From NCBI GenBank assembly GCA_028281385.1, contig JANQJY010000019.1:1-41093 (forward strand): a stretch of DNA of 41,093 bases. Direction: 5' to 3'. This document shows positions 7,132 to 14,511 of this stretch, in pieces. Source of the DNA: Rickettsiales bacterium (GTDB lineage Bacteria > Pseudomonadota > Alphaproteobacteria > Rickettsiales > UBA3002). The position numbers and the translations under genes were made by a program. The notes beneath the pieces were generated by a model. It saw only the letters and a program-made list of their open reading frames with translations, made no database searches and had not been told where the DNA came from. Positions within the stretch are counted from its first letter, which is position 1; the number at the start of each line of letters is the position of its first letter.

Positions 7132-9024
7132 ATGATCGCAACCCTCGGATATAGTGCACTGATGATTGCCTTCGCGATGGCACTGCTGCAGGCCGCCAGT
7201 CCGCTGTTATCGCATGTGAAACAAGATAGGCGCTACGTCACTTTCGGCCATTACAGCACCGTCGCGCAGGCGCTGTTTACCTCGTTAGCCTTTCTGCTGC
7301 TAATCTGGGCGTTTCTGATTTCGGATTTTCAGGTCAGTACCGTTTATCTGCATTCACACAGCGCTAAGCCGCTGCTGTATAAATTCACCGGCACATGGGG
7401 TAATCATGAAGGCTCGATGCTGTTATGGGCGACGATCCTGTCGGTTTATGGCGCGGCCACCCTCCTGCGCAGAATTCCCAAAGATGCAGCGCTTGAATCC
7501 GTCATGCTCGGGGTGCATGGCGCGATTGCCGCCGGATTGCTGCTGTTCATTCTCGCCACCTCCAACCCGTTCATCACACTTACCCCGATCCCGCCCGAAG
7601 GCCAGGGACTCAACCCGCTGCTGCAGGATATCGGCCTGGCGATTCATCCGCCGTTGCTTTATCTCGGCTATGTCGGTTTTGCGATTATCTTCGCCTATGC
7701 CGTCGCCGGGATGATTACCGGCAAAATGGATAAAGACTGGGCCGCGACCGCGCATCCCTGGATCATGCTGAGCTGGGGCACACTCACCTTCGGTATCGGC
7801 TTCGGCAGCTGGTGGGCGTATCGTGAGCTTGGCTGGGGCGGCTGGTGGTTCTGGGACCCGGTGGAAAATGTGTCGCTGATGCCGTGGCTGGCCGGCACCG
7901 CTCTGCTGCATGCCAATCTGTCGCTGGAAAAGCGCGGCCTGTTTGCGCGCTGGGTGGCGCTGCTGGCGATCTTCTGTTTCGGCTTAAGCCTGATCGGTAC
8001 CTTTATCGTGCGCTCCGGCCTATTGGTTTCGGTACACAGCTTTGCCAGCGATCCTGAGCGCGGTGTCTTTCTGCTACTCTATCTTGCCGTGTTCGTCGGC
8101 AGCGCGCTGATCCTGTTCGCCCGCAGCGCCTTTCCGCCATCGGCGAAATCCTACCCGCTGTCACGCGACGGCATGATACTGGTCAACAATCTGTTCCTGA
8201 GCGTCGCCACCACTACCATTCTGCTGGCGATTCTCTATCCCGTTCTGCTGCAGCTAGTGGGGCAACCCTCCATCACTGTCGGCCCGCCCTATTATCACCA
8301 GACCTTCTTTCCGCTTACCGCACCGCTGCTGTTCCTTGCCGCCGTCGCGCCTTTCCTGCCCTGGGGAGAAGGAAAATTCACCTCACTGCTCAGCGTGCTG
8401 CGCCTGCCTGCGGCTGTCACATTGCTGGTGAGCATCCTGTTACTGACCTGGCTCGATCACCGCCATCTGAGCCTGCTGGGCAGTCTGGCGCTGGCAATCT
8501 GGCTGCTGGCCGCCACGCTGAGCCATATACGCAAAACCCGCCGCAACAGGGGAAACATCAAAAAGGCGGTTGCGCTGTGGTGCGGCCATGGCGGACTGGC
8601 GTTGTTTGCGATGACGGCCGCGTTCTCATCCTTTCTGCATGAAGCCTATGAAGCGCCGCTTTATCCGGATCAACCGGTCCGGCTCGGCGACGTCACGCTG
8701 GAGATGACCGCACAATCCGTCGAGCAAAAAGACAATTATCTCCTGCGCCGCGCTCAGATCGATCTGGAGAAAGACGGCAACTATATCGCCACTTTGTTCC
8801 CCGAAATCCGTTTCTATCCGGTGCGCGGCATGCAGACCTCAGAAGCGGCGATTGCATCGCGCTGGTGGGGCGATTATTATCTGACCATCTCTCCCATACA
8901 GGACAATCAGGCCGTCGGCGTGCGTTTTCATATCCGCCCGGCGATGGGATGGCTGTGGCTCAGCTTCCTTTGTGTGGGCGGTGGCGGATTATGGGTTGCG
9001 ATACGCAGGTGGAACGCGGTATAG
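7132..9024 (+). CDS. ccmF: CcmF, haem lyase component of cytochrome c maturation
   Basis: A polytopic membrane protein of 630 residues, near the usual ~650. It takes haem from CcmE and, with CcmH, attaches it to CXXCH motifs of apocytochromes. The tryptophan-rich haem-handling motif GWGGWWFWDP is at residues 234-243, and histidines flank it in the expected places (GNHEGSMLLW, IHPPLLYLGYVGF, LWLDHR). A periplasmic domain near the C-terminus precedes the last membrane segment. The start codon directly follows a repeat hairpin, with no clear Shine-Dalgarno sequence, so translation may depend on coupling to ccmE or be weak. Confidence 0.95.
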   Translation: MIATLGYSALMIAFAMALLQAASPLLSHVKQDRRYVTFGHYSTVAQALFTSLAFLLLIWAFLISDFQVSTVYLHSHSAKPLLYKFTGTWGNHEGSMLLWATILSVYGAATLLRRIPKDAALESVMLGVHGAIAAGLLLFILATSNPFITLTPIPPEGQGLNPLLQDIGLAIHPPLLYLGYVGFAIIFAYAVAGMITGKMDKDWAATAHPWIMLSWGTLTFGIGFGSWWAYRELGWGGWWFWDPVENVSLMPWLAGTALLHANLSLEKRGLFARWVALLAIFCFGLSLIGTFIVRSGLLVSVHSFASDPERGVFLLLYLAVFVGSALILFARSAFPPSAKSYPLSRDGMILVNNLFLSVATTTILLAILYPVLLQLVGQPSITVGPPYYHQTFFPLTAPLLFLAAVAPFLPWGEGKFTSLLSVLRLPAAVTLLVSILLLTWLDHRHLSLLGSLALAIWLLAATLSHIRKTRRNRGNIKKAVALWCGHGGLALFAMTAAFSSFLHEAYEAPLYPDQPVRLGDVTLEMTAQSVEQKDNYLLRRAQIDLEKDGNYIATLFPEIRFYPVRGMQTSEAAIASRWWGDYYLTISPIQDNQAVGVRFHIRPAMGWLWLSFLCVGGGGLWVAIRRWNAV

Positions 9025-9060
9025 TACGCTCCGTCCGTATCGTATCAACAAGGAGGCACT

Positions 9061-9669
9061 GTGGTTGAGATCATTTATGATACCCCGCTTAAGGTTCCGG
9101 AAGGCTATGAGACCAAACCGCCGTCGCAACGCCGCTTCGATCACGGGTTCCCGCCGACGCTGACGCTCGATGAGGCCATCAACTACATGCATGACGAGTT
9201 GATGGCGCTGGAGGGGATGGACAAAATCACCGTCTACACCAATTACGATCATCTCAACAAGGAACGCCTGCGCAAAAAGCTTAGCGATGATCCGGGCATC
9301 TGCATCGAGTTGCGCACCGGCGGACGGTCCTATCATATACTGTGCGACAGCTGGTATATGATCGAGCACAATGCCTATGCCATTCACCTGTCACTGCGGG
9401 CAATGAAGAATATCGTCAAATGGGGCGTGGCGGATATGGCTACCCTGCTGCACGGATTCGGCGCCTCGAGCCATGTGGTGGATACCAGACAGGCTATGTC
9501 CGGTGACCTGCCGGAATGGATGCATTTTTTCGGTCTCGGGCCGAGCGCGACGCTGGATCAGGTCAACAGCATTTACCGTCAGCGCGCCAAGGAAGTTGCC
9601 GAGGATGAACATAAGCTGCTCGAGCTCAATCAGATGGTCGAACAGGCGCGAAAATATTTTAATGGATGA
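9061..9669 (+). CDS. Hypothetical protein with a J-domain-like C-terminus lacking HPD
   Basis: 202 residues from a GTG start that is well supported by AGGAGG five bases upstream. The N-terminal two thirds are an unrecognised soluble domain (TLDEAINYMHDELMALEG, then GRSYHILCDSWYMIEHN). The last ~50 residues (WMHFFGLGPSATLDQVNSIYRQRA, continuing with an acidic helix and ELNQMVEQARKYF) follow the helix pattern of a DnaJ J-domain, but the HPD tripeptide needed to stimulate Hsp70 is missing. It follows ccmF by 36 bases and is followed by two hairpins. Function unknown. Confidence 0.7.
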   Translation: MVEIIYDTPLKVPEGYETKPPSQRRFDHGFPPTLTLDEAINYMHDELMALEGMDKITVYTNYDHLNKERLRKKLSDDPGICIELRTGGRSYHILCDSWYMIEHNAYAIHLSLRAMKNIVKWGVADMATLLHGFGASSHVVDTRQAMSGDLPEWMHFFGLGPSATLDQVNSIYRQRAKEVAEDEHKLLELNQMVEQARKYFNG

Positions 9670-9679
9670 GCACGTAAAG

Positions 9680-9703
9680 AAAATAGTCCGGGGGACTATT
9701 TTT
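9680..9703 (+). terminator. Rho-independent terminator after the J-like gene
   Basis: A perfect 10-base stem, AAAATAGTCC/GGACTATTTT, with a GGG loop and a short T tail, just downstream of the stop at 9669. A second A/T-rich hairpin (AAAAACATT/AATGTTTTT, 9728-9750) follows and may act as a backup before tsaD. Confidence 0.7.
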
Positions 9704-9828
9704 AGTGCGAATTCCTAGGACGTTCAGAAAAACATTTAGAGAATGTTTTTCCATCACGAATTTTTAGCACATTTTGTAATCATTTTTCTTACTGGAAACA
9801 TTCGGGGAATGACGGGTATAAAAGAGAA

Positions 9829-10845
9829 ATGATAAACACCTTAGGCATAGAAACCAGTTGCGATGAAACCTCGGTGGCAATTGTCGATGAGGCACGGAAG
9901 ATTCACGCCAATATCATCCGCTCGCAATGGCAGGCGCATGCGCCCTATGGCGGCGTCGTGCCGGAAATCGCCGCGCGTGCGCATATCGAGCATATCGAAC
10001 CGATACTCGATGCGGCGTTGCGTGAAGCCGGTTGTCGGATAAAAGACGTCGATGCGATTGCGGTGACGGCTGGTCCCGGCCTGATTGGCGGAGTGATTGT
10101 CGGGGTGATGACAGCGAAAACACTGGCCTCCATATATGACAAGCCTTTCCTCGGCGTGAATCATCTCGAAGGCCATGCACTCACCCCGCGGCTGACAGAT
10201 GATGCGCAATTTCCCTATCTGCTGCTGCTGGTCTCCGGCGGGCATTGCCTGATGGCGATTGTCCGGGGTGTGGGCGAGTATGATATTCTCGGCGGCACGA
10301 TCGACGATGCACTGGGCGAAGCCTTCGACAAATGCGCCAAAATGATGCGGTTGCCCTATCCCGGCGGACCGCAGATTGAACGATTGGCCAAAAAAGGAGA
10401 CGAAACACGCTTTGATCTGCCGCGACCGCTACTGGACCGCGAAGGGTATGATATGTCGTTTGCCGGGCTAAAAACCGCGGTGCGGTATCAGCTGCGCGAG
10501 ATTGGCGAAGTGAATTTGAGTGAGCAGGACAAGGCCGATATGGCCGCTTCTTTTCAACTGGCCGTCGGCGATATTCTGGTGCAGCGGACAAAGCGGGCGC
10601 TGGAAGTGCACCACACAGACATAACCTCGGTCGTCGTTGCCGGAGGCGTGGCGGCAAATCAGTATCTTGCCGAACGGCTGCGCGAAGTATGTGCGGGGTA
10701 TGACACGCCGTTTATCGCTCCGCCGATACAACTCTGCACCGATAACGGTGCGATGATCGCCTGGGCCGGGCTGGAACGGTTTAGAATGGGCCAGCGCGAT
10801 GAACTGACACTCGATCCACGCGCACGCTGGCCGTTGGGAGAGTGA
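9829..10845 (+). CDS. tsaD: TsaD, tRNA N6-threonylcarbamoyladenosine transferase
   Basis: Transfers the threonylcarbamoyl group from TC-AMP to A37 of ANN-reading tRNAs, working with TsaB and TsaE. The 338-residue protein shows the ASKHA-fold start GIETSCDETSVAIV, the metal-binding HLEGH motif, the substrate-loop motif LVSGGHC and the C-terminal DNGAMIAWAG. Length and motifs are complete. It stands alone between terminator-like hairpins, convergent with the ModA-like gene. Its product t6A is the substrate of MtaB at 906-2255. Confidence 0.97.
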   Translation: MINTLGIETSCDETSVAIVDEARKIHANIIRSQWQAHAPYGGVVPEIAARAHIEHIEPILDAALREAGCRIKDVDAIAVTAGPGLIGGVIVGVMTAKTLASIYDKPFLGVNHLEGHALTPRLTDDAQFPYLLLLVSGGHCLMAIVRGVGEYDILGGTIDDALGEAFDKCAKMMRLPYPGGPQIERLAKKGDETRFDLPRPLLDREGYDMSFAGLKTAVRYQLREIGEVNLSEQDKADMAASFQLAVGDILVQRTKRALEVHHTDITSVVVAGGVAANQYLAERLREVCAGYDTPFIAPPIQLCTDNGAMIAWAGLERFRMGQRDELTLDPRARWPLGE

Positions 10846-10872
10846 ATTATTTTACTATGCGCCATACGCCCT

Positions 10873-10914
10873 CCGCCACCTGGCCTTCGGCCAAACGCGA
10901 CCGGGCGATGGCGG
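10873..10914. repeat. Palindrome between convergent tsaD and modA-like genes
   Basis: Outer arms CCGCCA/TGGCGG enclose an inner perfect hairpin TGGCC-TTC-GGCCA. It lies in the short gap between two convergent genes and could serve as a bidirectional terminator, although there is no T-run. Confidence 0.5.
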
Positions 10915-10927
10915 TTCTATCCTGATA

Positions 10928-11776
10928 CTAATGCTCGCTACCCACTGCAAATGCTTTGTCAAACCCGTATTGCTGAAAAATATCCAACGCCTCGCCGGAC
11001 TTCAGATACTCCAGAAATTCGCGTGCCGGCTGCATGTCCTTGCTGGCAATCACCACCGCTTCATAGACAATCGGCGCATGCGCTTCAGTGGGCACGGTGT
11101 CGATGACCTTTATCGCCGGATTGCGCTGCGCTTCGGTCTCATACATCAGCCCGAGATTGCCGGGTTCCAATATCGTTTCATGCATGGTGACCGAGGAACG
11201 CGGAAATTCGAATAGCGGCTCCATGGCACTAAGCAGCCCGAAAAAGGTCAGCGCTTCGAGCGCGAAGCTACCTTCGTCGAGATATTGCGGATCACCGACA
11301 ATCAACCTCGCCGCTTCACCGCCAACCTTGATCAGGATATCATCCAGCGGAATGCCCTTGATCAGTGACAGCTCGATCGGATTATCCTTCGCGCTGACCA
11401 GCACCAGCCGGTTTTTTACCAGCGCTGTGCGCGAATAGACATCCACCACGCCCTGGTTTGTCAGATGCTTGATCCAACGCGGCTGGGGTGAAATAAAGAT
11501 GTCCGCCTCATCACCCATTTCCACTTTCAGCGATTGATCCGCCGTTGAGCCATAGGACATGGTAATCAGTGCATGATGTTCCGCAGAATAGTTGCGCGCA
11601 ATATGGGTGAGTGGGACCGTCAGGCTGGGATCGGCCAGCACGCTGACTGTCGGCAGGTCAAGCTGTTTGGTGTGACCGTAACGGAACATGAAAAAACATG
11701 ATAAAACAAAGACTACACACAGAAATCGTAAAAATCGCTGGCAAATGGTAAATAAATCTTTACTATTGATCGTCAT
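10928..11776 (-). CDS. ModA-like periplasmic substrate-binding protein
   Basis: Resembles molybdate-type ABC transporter binding proteins: SVLADPSLTVPLTHIARNY, then ITMSYGSTADQSL, then EMGDEADIFISPQPRW, and the C-terminal EFLEYLKSGEALDIFQQYGF. These are the anion-binding ModA landmarks in order. I take the ATG at 11776 (282 residues), which gives a short polar N-terminus and a hydrophobic signal segment (FLCVVFVLSCFFMF). A longer start at 11929 would run deep into the divergent gene. No modB or modC is nearby, so the substrate (molybdate, tungstate or other) is uncertain. Confidence 0.75.
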   Translation of the reverse strand: MTINSKDLFTICQRFLRFLCVVFVLSCFFMFRYGHTKQLDLPTVSVLADPSLTVPLTHIARNYSAEHHALITMSYGSTADQSLKVEMGDEADIFISPQPRWIKHLTNQGVVDVYSRTALVKNRLVLVSAKDNPIELSLIKGIPLDDILIKVGGEAARLIVGDPQYLDEGSFALEALTFFGLLSAMEPLFEFPRSSVTMHETILEPGNLGLMYETEAQRNPAIKVIDTVPTEAHAPIVYEAVVIASKDMQPAREFLEYLKSGEALDIFQQYGFDKAFAVGSEH

Positions 11777-11810
11777 AAGGTTTGTTGTAATAAAAAACAC
11801 CCGTTCGGTC

Positions 11811-12419
11811 ATGTCCAGTAAACGTTTTGTATTGATCTTCGCAAGCATTTTCTTTCTCGGTGCGCTGCCCTTTATGATTCTGCAACCGACCGGTATGGCA
11901 AGTGCAGGGCTGAGTGCCGGATTCACCATTCTGATTGAACGTTTTTATCATCTGATTCCGCTGATCATCGTGGGGATGATTGCCAGTTTTCTGCGTGGGT
12001 TTACGGTGATTCTGCTGCCGCTAATGTTTGTGCTGATGTATGTGATCGGCTCGCTGGTGATGATGGAGCGCAGCGCCTACCCCATGCAGCCAATGTTCGT
12101 GTTTGGTGCGACCATGATTTTTGCGGTCTGCATGGCGCTGATTCAAACGCGCATAGCGCTGGTGGCGGCTGCAGCAGTAGCGTCGCTTGCCTTCCATATG
12201 GGCATGTATTATGCACAGCTGGTGCCGCCGATCGCCTCGCCGATGTATTTTCTTCTCGGCAATATTTTGTCACTGGCATTGATTCTTTCAACGGCAGTAA
12301 GTTTTGGTCTGACACTCAAAGGCGATATCAGAGAAAGCCAGGACGCCAGACGCCGCGCGTATGATGAAGCCACGCACGAAGAAAAAAGCAACCGAGATTC
12401 GAGCGGGTATTTGGGGTAA
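11811..12419 (+). CDS. HupE/UreJ-like membrane protein
   Basis: A 202-residue protein with about six hydrophobic segments and a charged tail (RESQDARRRAYDEATHEEK). The pattern SAGLSAGFTILIERFYHLIP, an internal AFHMGMYYAQ, and a final FLLGNILSLALILSTA resembles the HupE/UreJ family, thought to move nickel or cobalt. The histidine-rich metal motif of true HupE is weak, so this is a loose family match. The ATG at 11811 is chosen because it leads straight into the signal segment; upstream in-frame starts overlap the divergent modA-like gene. Only 34 bases separate the two starts. Confidence 0.55.
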   Translation: MSSKRFVLIFASIFFLGALPFMILQPTGMASAGLSAGFTILIERFYHLIPLIIVGMIASFLRGFTVILLPLMFVLMYVIGSLVMMERSAYPMQPMFVFGATMIFAVCMALIQTRIALVAAAAVASLAFHMGMYYAQLVPPIASPMYFLLGNILSLALILSTAVSFGLTLKGDIRESQDARRRAYDEATHEEKSNRDSSGYLG

Positions 12420-12421
12420 AG

Positions 12422-13576
12422 CTAAACTTTACTAAACGCCCGATCCAGATCGTCTTTCAAATCTTCGGCATCTTCCAACCCGATATGCAGGCGTACCAGC
12501 CAGCAATGTTCATCCCACTGCGTCGCAGAACGGTTTTTCGCCGGCCGGTAAACCGTCACCAGACTCTCATAGCCACCCCAGCTATAGCCGAGACCGAAAT
12601 GTTCCAGACTGTCGACAAAGGCTTTGATCTGCTCACGCCCGGCCTCTTTGATTTCAAAGGCAAACAGGCTGCAGGCACCGGTCAAATCGCGTTTCCATAG
12701 TTCGTGGCCGGGATGCGACGGCAGGGCCGGATACAACACGCGTACCACCTCGTCACGCGCTTCAAGCCACTGAGCGATTTCCAACGCAGTTTTCTCCTGT
12801 GCCTGCAGGCGTGTAAGCATGCTGCGAAGTCCACGCAGGGCCAGATACGCATTATCACTAGCTACCGCCGGCCCGTAATTATAATAGGTCTTATAGAGCT
12901 GTTTGCGGTGTTGTTCTTTGACGGTGATGGATCCCATCGTCAAATCGGAATGACCGGCCATATATTTGGTGACGGATTGGATCGACACATCCATACCCAA
13001 CGCGAAAGCGTCGAGATAAAGCGGCGTACCCCAGGTATTATCGCCGATGACGATCGCACCGTGCCGGTGTGCGACCTCGGCAATGGCCGGTACGTCCTGC
13101 ACTTCGAACGTCAGCGAGCCTGGGCTTTCAACATAGACAACACGGGTGTTATCCTGCATCAGTGATTCGATGTCAGCGCCAATGGTTGGATCGTAAAACG
13201 TGACTTCCACTCCGCAACGCGGCAGTTCGATTTCGCAAAATGTGCGGGTGGAGGCATAAATCGAATCCGGCGCCAGTATATGATCGCCAGTCTTGAGAAA
13301 TGTGTTCAGCGCCAGCACGGTCGCGGCCAGCCCTGAGGCAGTCACCAGTGTATAGTCGCCACCTTCGAGTTCGCAGATCGTATCGCACAGCCGCTGCATG
13401 GTTTCATTGCCCATGCGCGCATAGCCGTAATGCCCGCCCTTGCCCGCTTCATAGGCCTGCATTTGTTCGAAATCATCGAAAATAAGTGTCGAGGTCCGCA
13501 GAACCGGCGGGTTGACGGCGCCAAAATCCTTTTTGACATTACGCCCCAGACTGGCAAGCTTAGTCCTGGTTTTCAT
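12422..13576 (-). CDS. metC: Cystathionine beta-lyase-like PLP enzyme (MetC family)
   Basis: A fold-type I PLP enzyme of the Cys/Met metabolism family, 384 residues, complete. The PLP lysine is K204 in SVTKYMAGHSD, with D179 as the residue facing the pyridine nitrogen (IVIGDNTWGTP). The YGYARMGNETM motif and the C-terminal VRLHIGLEDAEDL match cystathionine beta-lyase, which cleaves cystathionine to homocysteine, pyruvate and ammonia. Related gamma-lyases cannot be excluded from motifs alone. It is convergent with the HupE-like gene (two-base gap), and a long palindrome lies upstream. Confidence 0.85.
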   Translation of the reverse strand: MKTRTKLASLGRNVKKDFGAVNPPVLRTSTLIFDDFEQMQAYEAGKGGHYGYARMGNETMQRLCDTICELEGGDYTLVTASGLAATVLALNTFLKTGDHILAPDSIYASTRTFCEIELPRCGVEVTFYDPTIGADIESLMQDNTRVVYVESPGSLTFEVQDVPAIAEVAHRHGAIVIGDNTWGTPLYLDAFALGMDVSIQSVTKYMAGHSDLTMGSITVKEQHRKQLYKTYYNYGPAVASDNAYLALRGLRSMLTRLQAQEKTALEIAQWLEARDEVVRVLYPALPSHPGHELWKRDLTGACSLFAFEIKEAGREQIKAFVDSLEHFGLGYSWGGYESLVTVYRPAKNRSATQWDEHCWLVRLHIGLEDAEDLKDDLDRAFSKV

Positions 13577-13589
13577 ATATGTACTTTCC

Positions 13590-13760
13590 TTGTCATCCCC
13601 GGCGTTACAAGGCAGGAATGCGCTAGCATTCCGTTGCCGTAGTTAGATCAGGGATCTTTGTGCATAAAGGCAAAAAGATTCCGGGCAAGCTGCGCCAGCG
13701 CTAGCGCGGCGAGTCGCGCCCGCCTTCGCTAATGCTACGGCGCAGCTTGCCCGGAATGAC
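13590..13760. repeat. Long palindrome upstream of the metC-like gene
   Basis: The arms ATTCCGGGCAAGCTGCGCC (13678 onward) and GGCGCAGCTTGCCCGGAAT (ending about 13757) are perfect complements around a G/C-rich centre that includes CGCCTTCGC...GCTACGGCG. A fainter GTCATCCCCGG palindrome (from about 13590) lies closer to the gene. The whole resembles the dispersed palindromes elsewhere in the window. Confidence 0.75.
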
Positions 13761-13773
13761 GCCAAGACTTACG

Positions 13774-14214
13774 TTAAAATTCCCGCCATGACAAGCCCAC
13801 AATGATATGGGTCACGTTGCCGTCATTCCCACCAAACGGCAACAGGCAGGAGCGGTATTTTATTACCTTGCTGTTGTCATTGATAAACTGCCCCTGATCC
13901 GACATGGGTTCAGGTTTTTCCAGAATCTGATCGATACGCTTGATGACGGCCGCGCCTTTAAACATAGACTGTTTGGGATTCAGCGTGCTACCCGACAGAT
14001 CACCACCATAAAGGGCCTTCACCTTATCACCCATGCGGTAGAAGGTATAGCTCGCCTTGCCCTCGGAGACCGGATTGACACTGAATAACATGCAATGATC
14101 CCACACATCGGCAATACTGGCATTATTGAACTTGCTGAATTCCGGTATCGGCTGATCCTTGCGCAACAAATCCCAGTAGGAGGTTAGCCGGTCGGTTAAA
14201 CGTTTCTGGTGCAT
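13774..14214 (-). CDS. PAS-domain protein (alphaproteobacterial PAS_5-like)
   Basis: 147 residues from the ATG at 14214, which has AGGAG five bases upstream; the longer frame to 14277 lacks this. The sequence LTSYWDLLRKDQPIPEFSKF, then SIADVWDHCMLFSV, then YTFYRMGDKVKALYG follows the small stand-alone PAS family found in many alphaproteobacteria. The C-terminus (CLLPFGGNDGNVTHIIVGLSW) completes the PAS sheet. There is no output domain. Its role is unknown, possibly sensing or protein contact. Confidence 0.75.
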   Translation of the reverse strand: MHQKRLTDRLTSYWDLLRKDQPIPEFSKFNNASIADVWDHCMLFSVNPVSEGKASYTFYRMGDKVKALYGGDLSGSTLNPKQSMFKGAAVIKRIDQILEKPEPMSDQGQFINDNSKVIKYRSCLLPFGGNDGNVTHIIVGLSWREF

Positions 14215-14305
14215 AAACTCCTGCTTCTGTTCCAGATAAAAACAACCTTTAGTTGTTTTTCTATTATTTGTAAACAATCAAAAGGGGAGAATGTAAGATG
14301 CGACA

Positions 14306-14419
14306 ATGATGTTCGCCATTCACCTCTTCCTGATTCTCGTCAGCCCGATCGTATTGATGGGCTACGCGCTCTATTTCTGGCTATTTTTATCCAAACGGCA
14401 AGAAAAAATGCATCGGTGA
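14306..14419 (+). CDS. Possible 37-residue membrane peptide upstream of ileS
   Basis: A short frame starting MMFAIHLFLILVSPIV and continuing with one hydrophobic helix, then a basic tail (LSKRQEKMHR). It lies 92 bases ahead of ileS on the same strand. The Shine-Dalgarno candidate (GGGGAG at 14284) is farther away than ideal. Weakly supported. Confidence 0.3.
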   Translation: MMFAIHLFLILVSPIVLMGYALYFWLFLSKRQEKMHR

Positions 14420-14511
14420 CGGATAATACGGTTATCCGGCCTATTTTCCCGTTGAGTTCTCTGCTTTCTGTGCGATAACAGGCACAATATTTCGACAGAA
14501 GACCAGAGACA

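Noticed and set aside
7406-7714. Alternative-frame overlapping genes in ccmF
   Set aside because: Several 60-160 codon frames overlap ccmF on both strands, but all have shadow-like Arg/Ser/Pro composition and no start signals.
9728-9750. Regulatory hairpin or riboswitch before tsaD
   Set aside because: A simple A/T-rich stem with T-run following another terminator. Better explained as a backup terminator, with no conserved riboswitch core.
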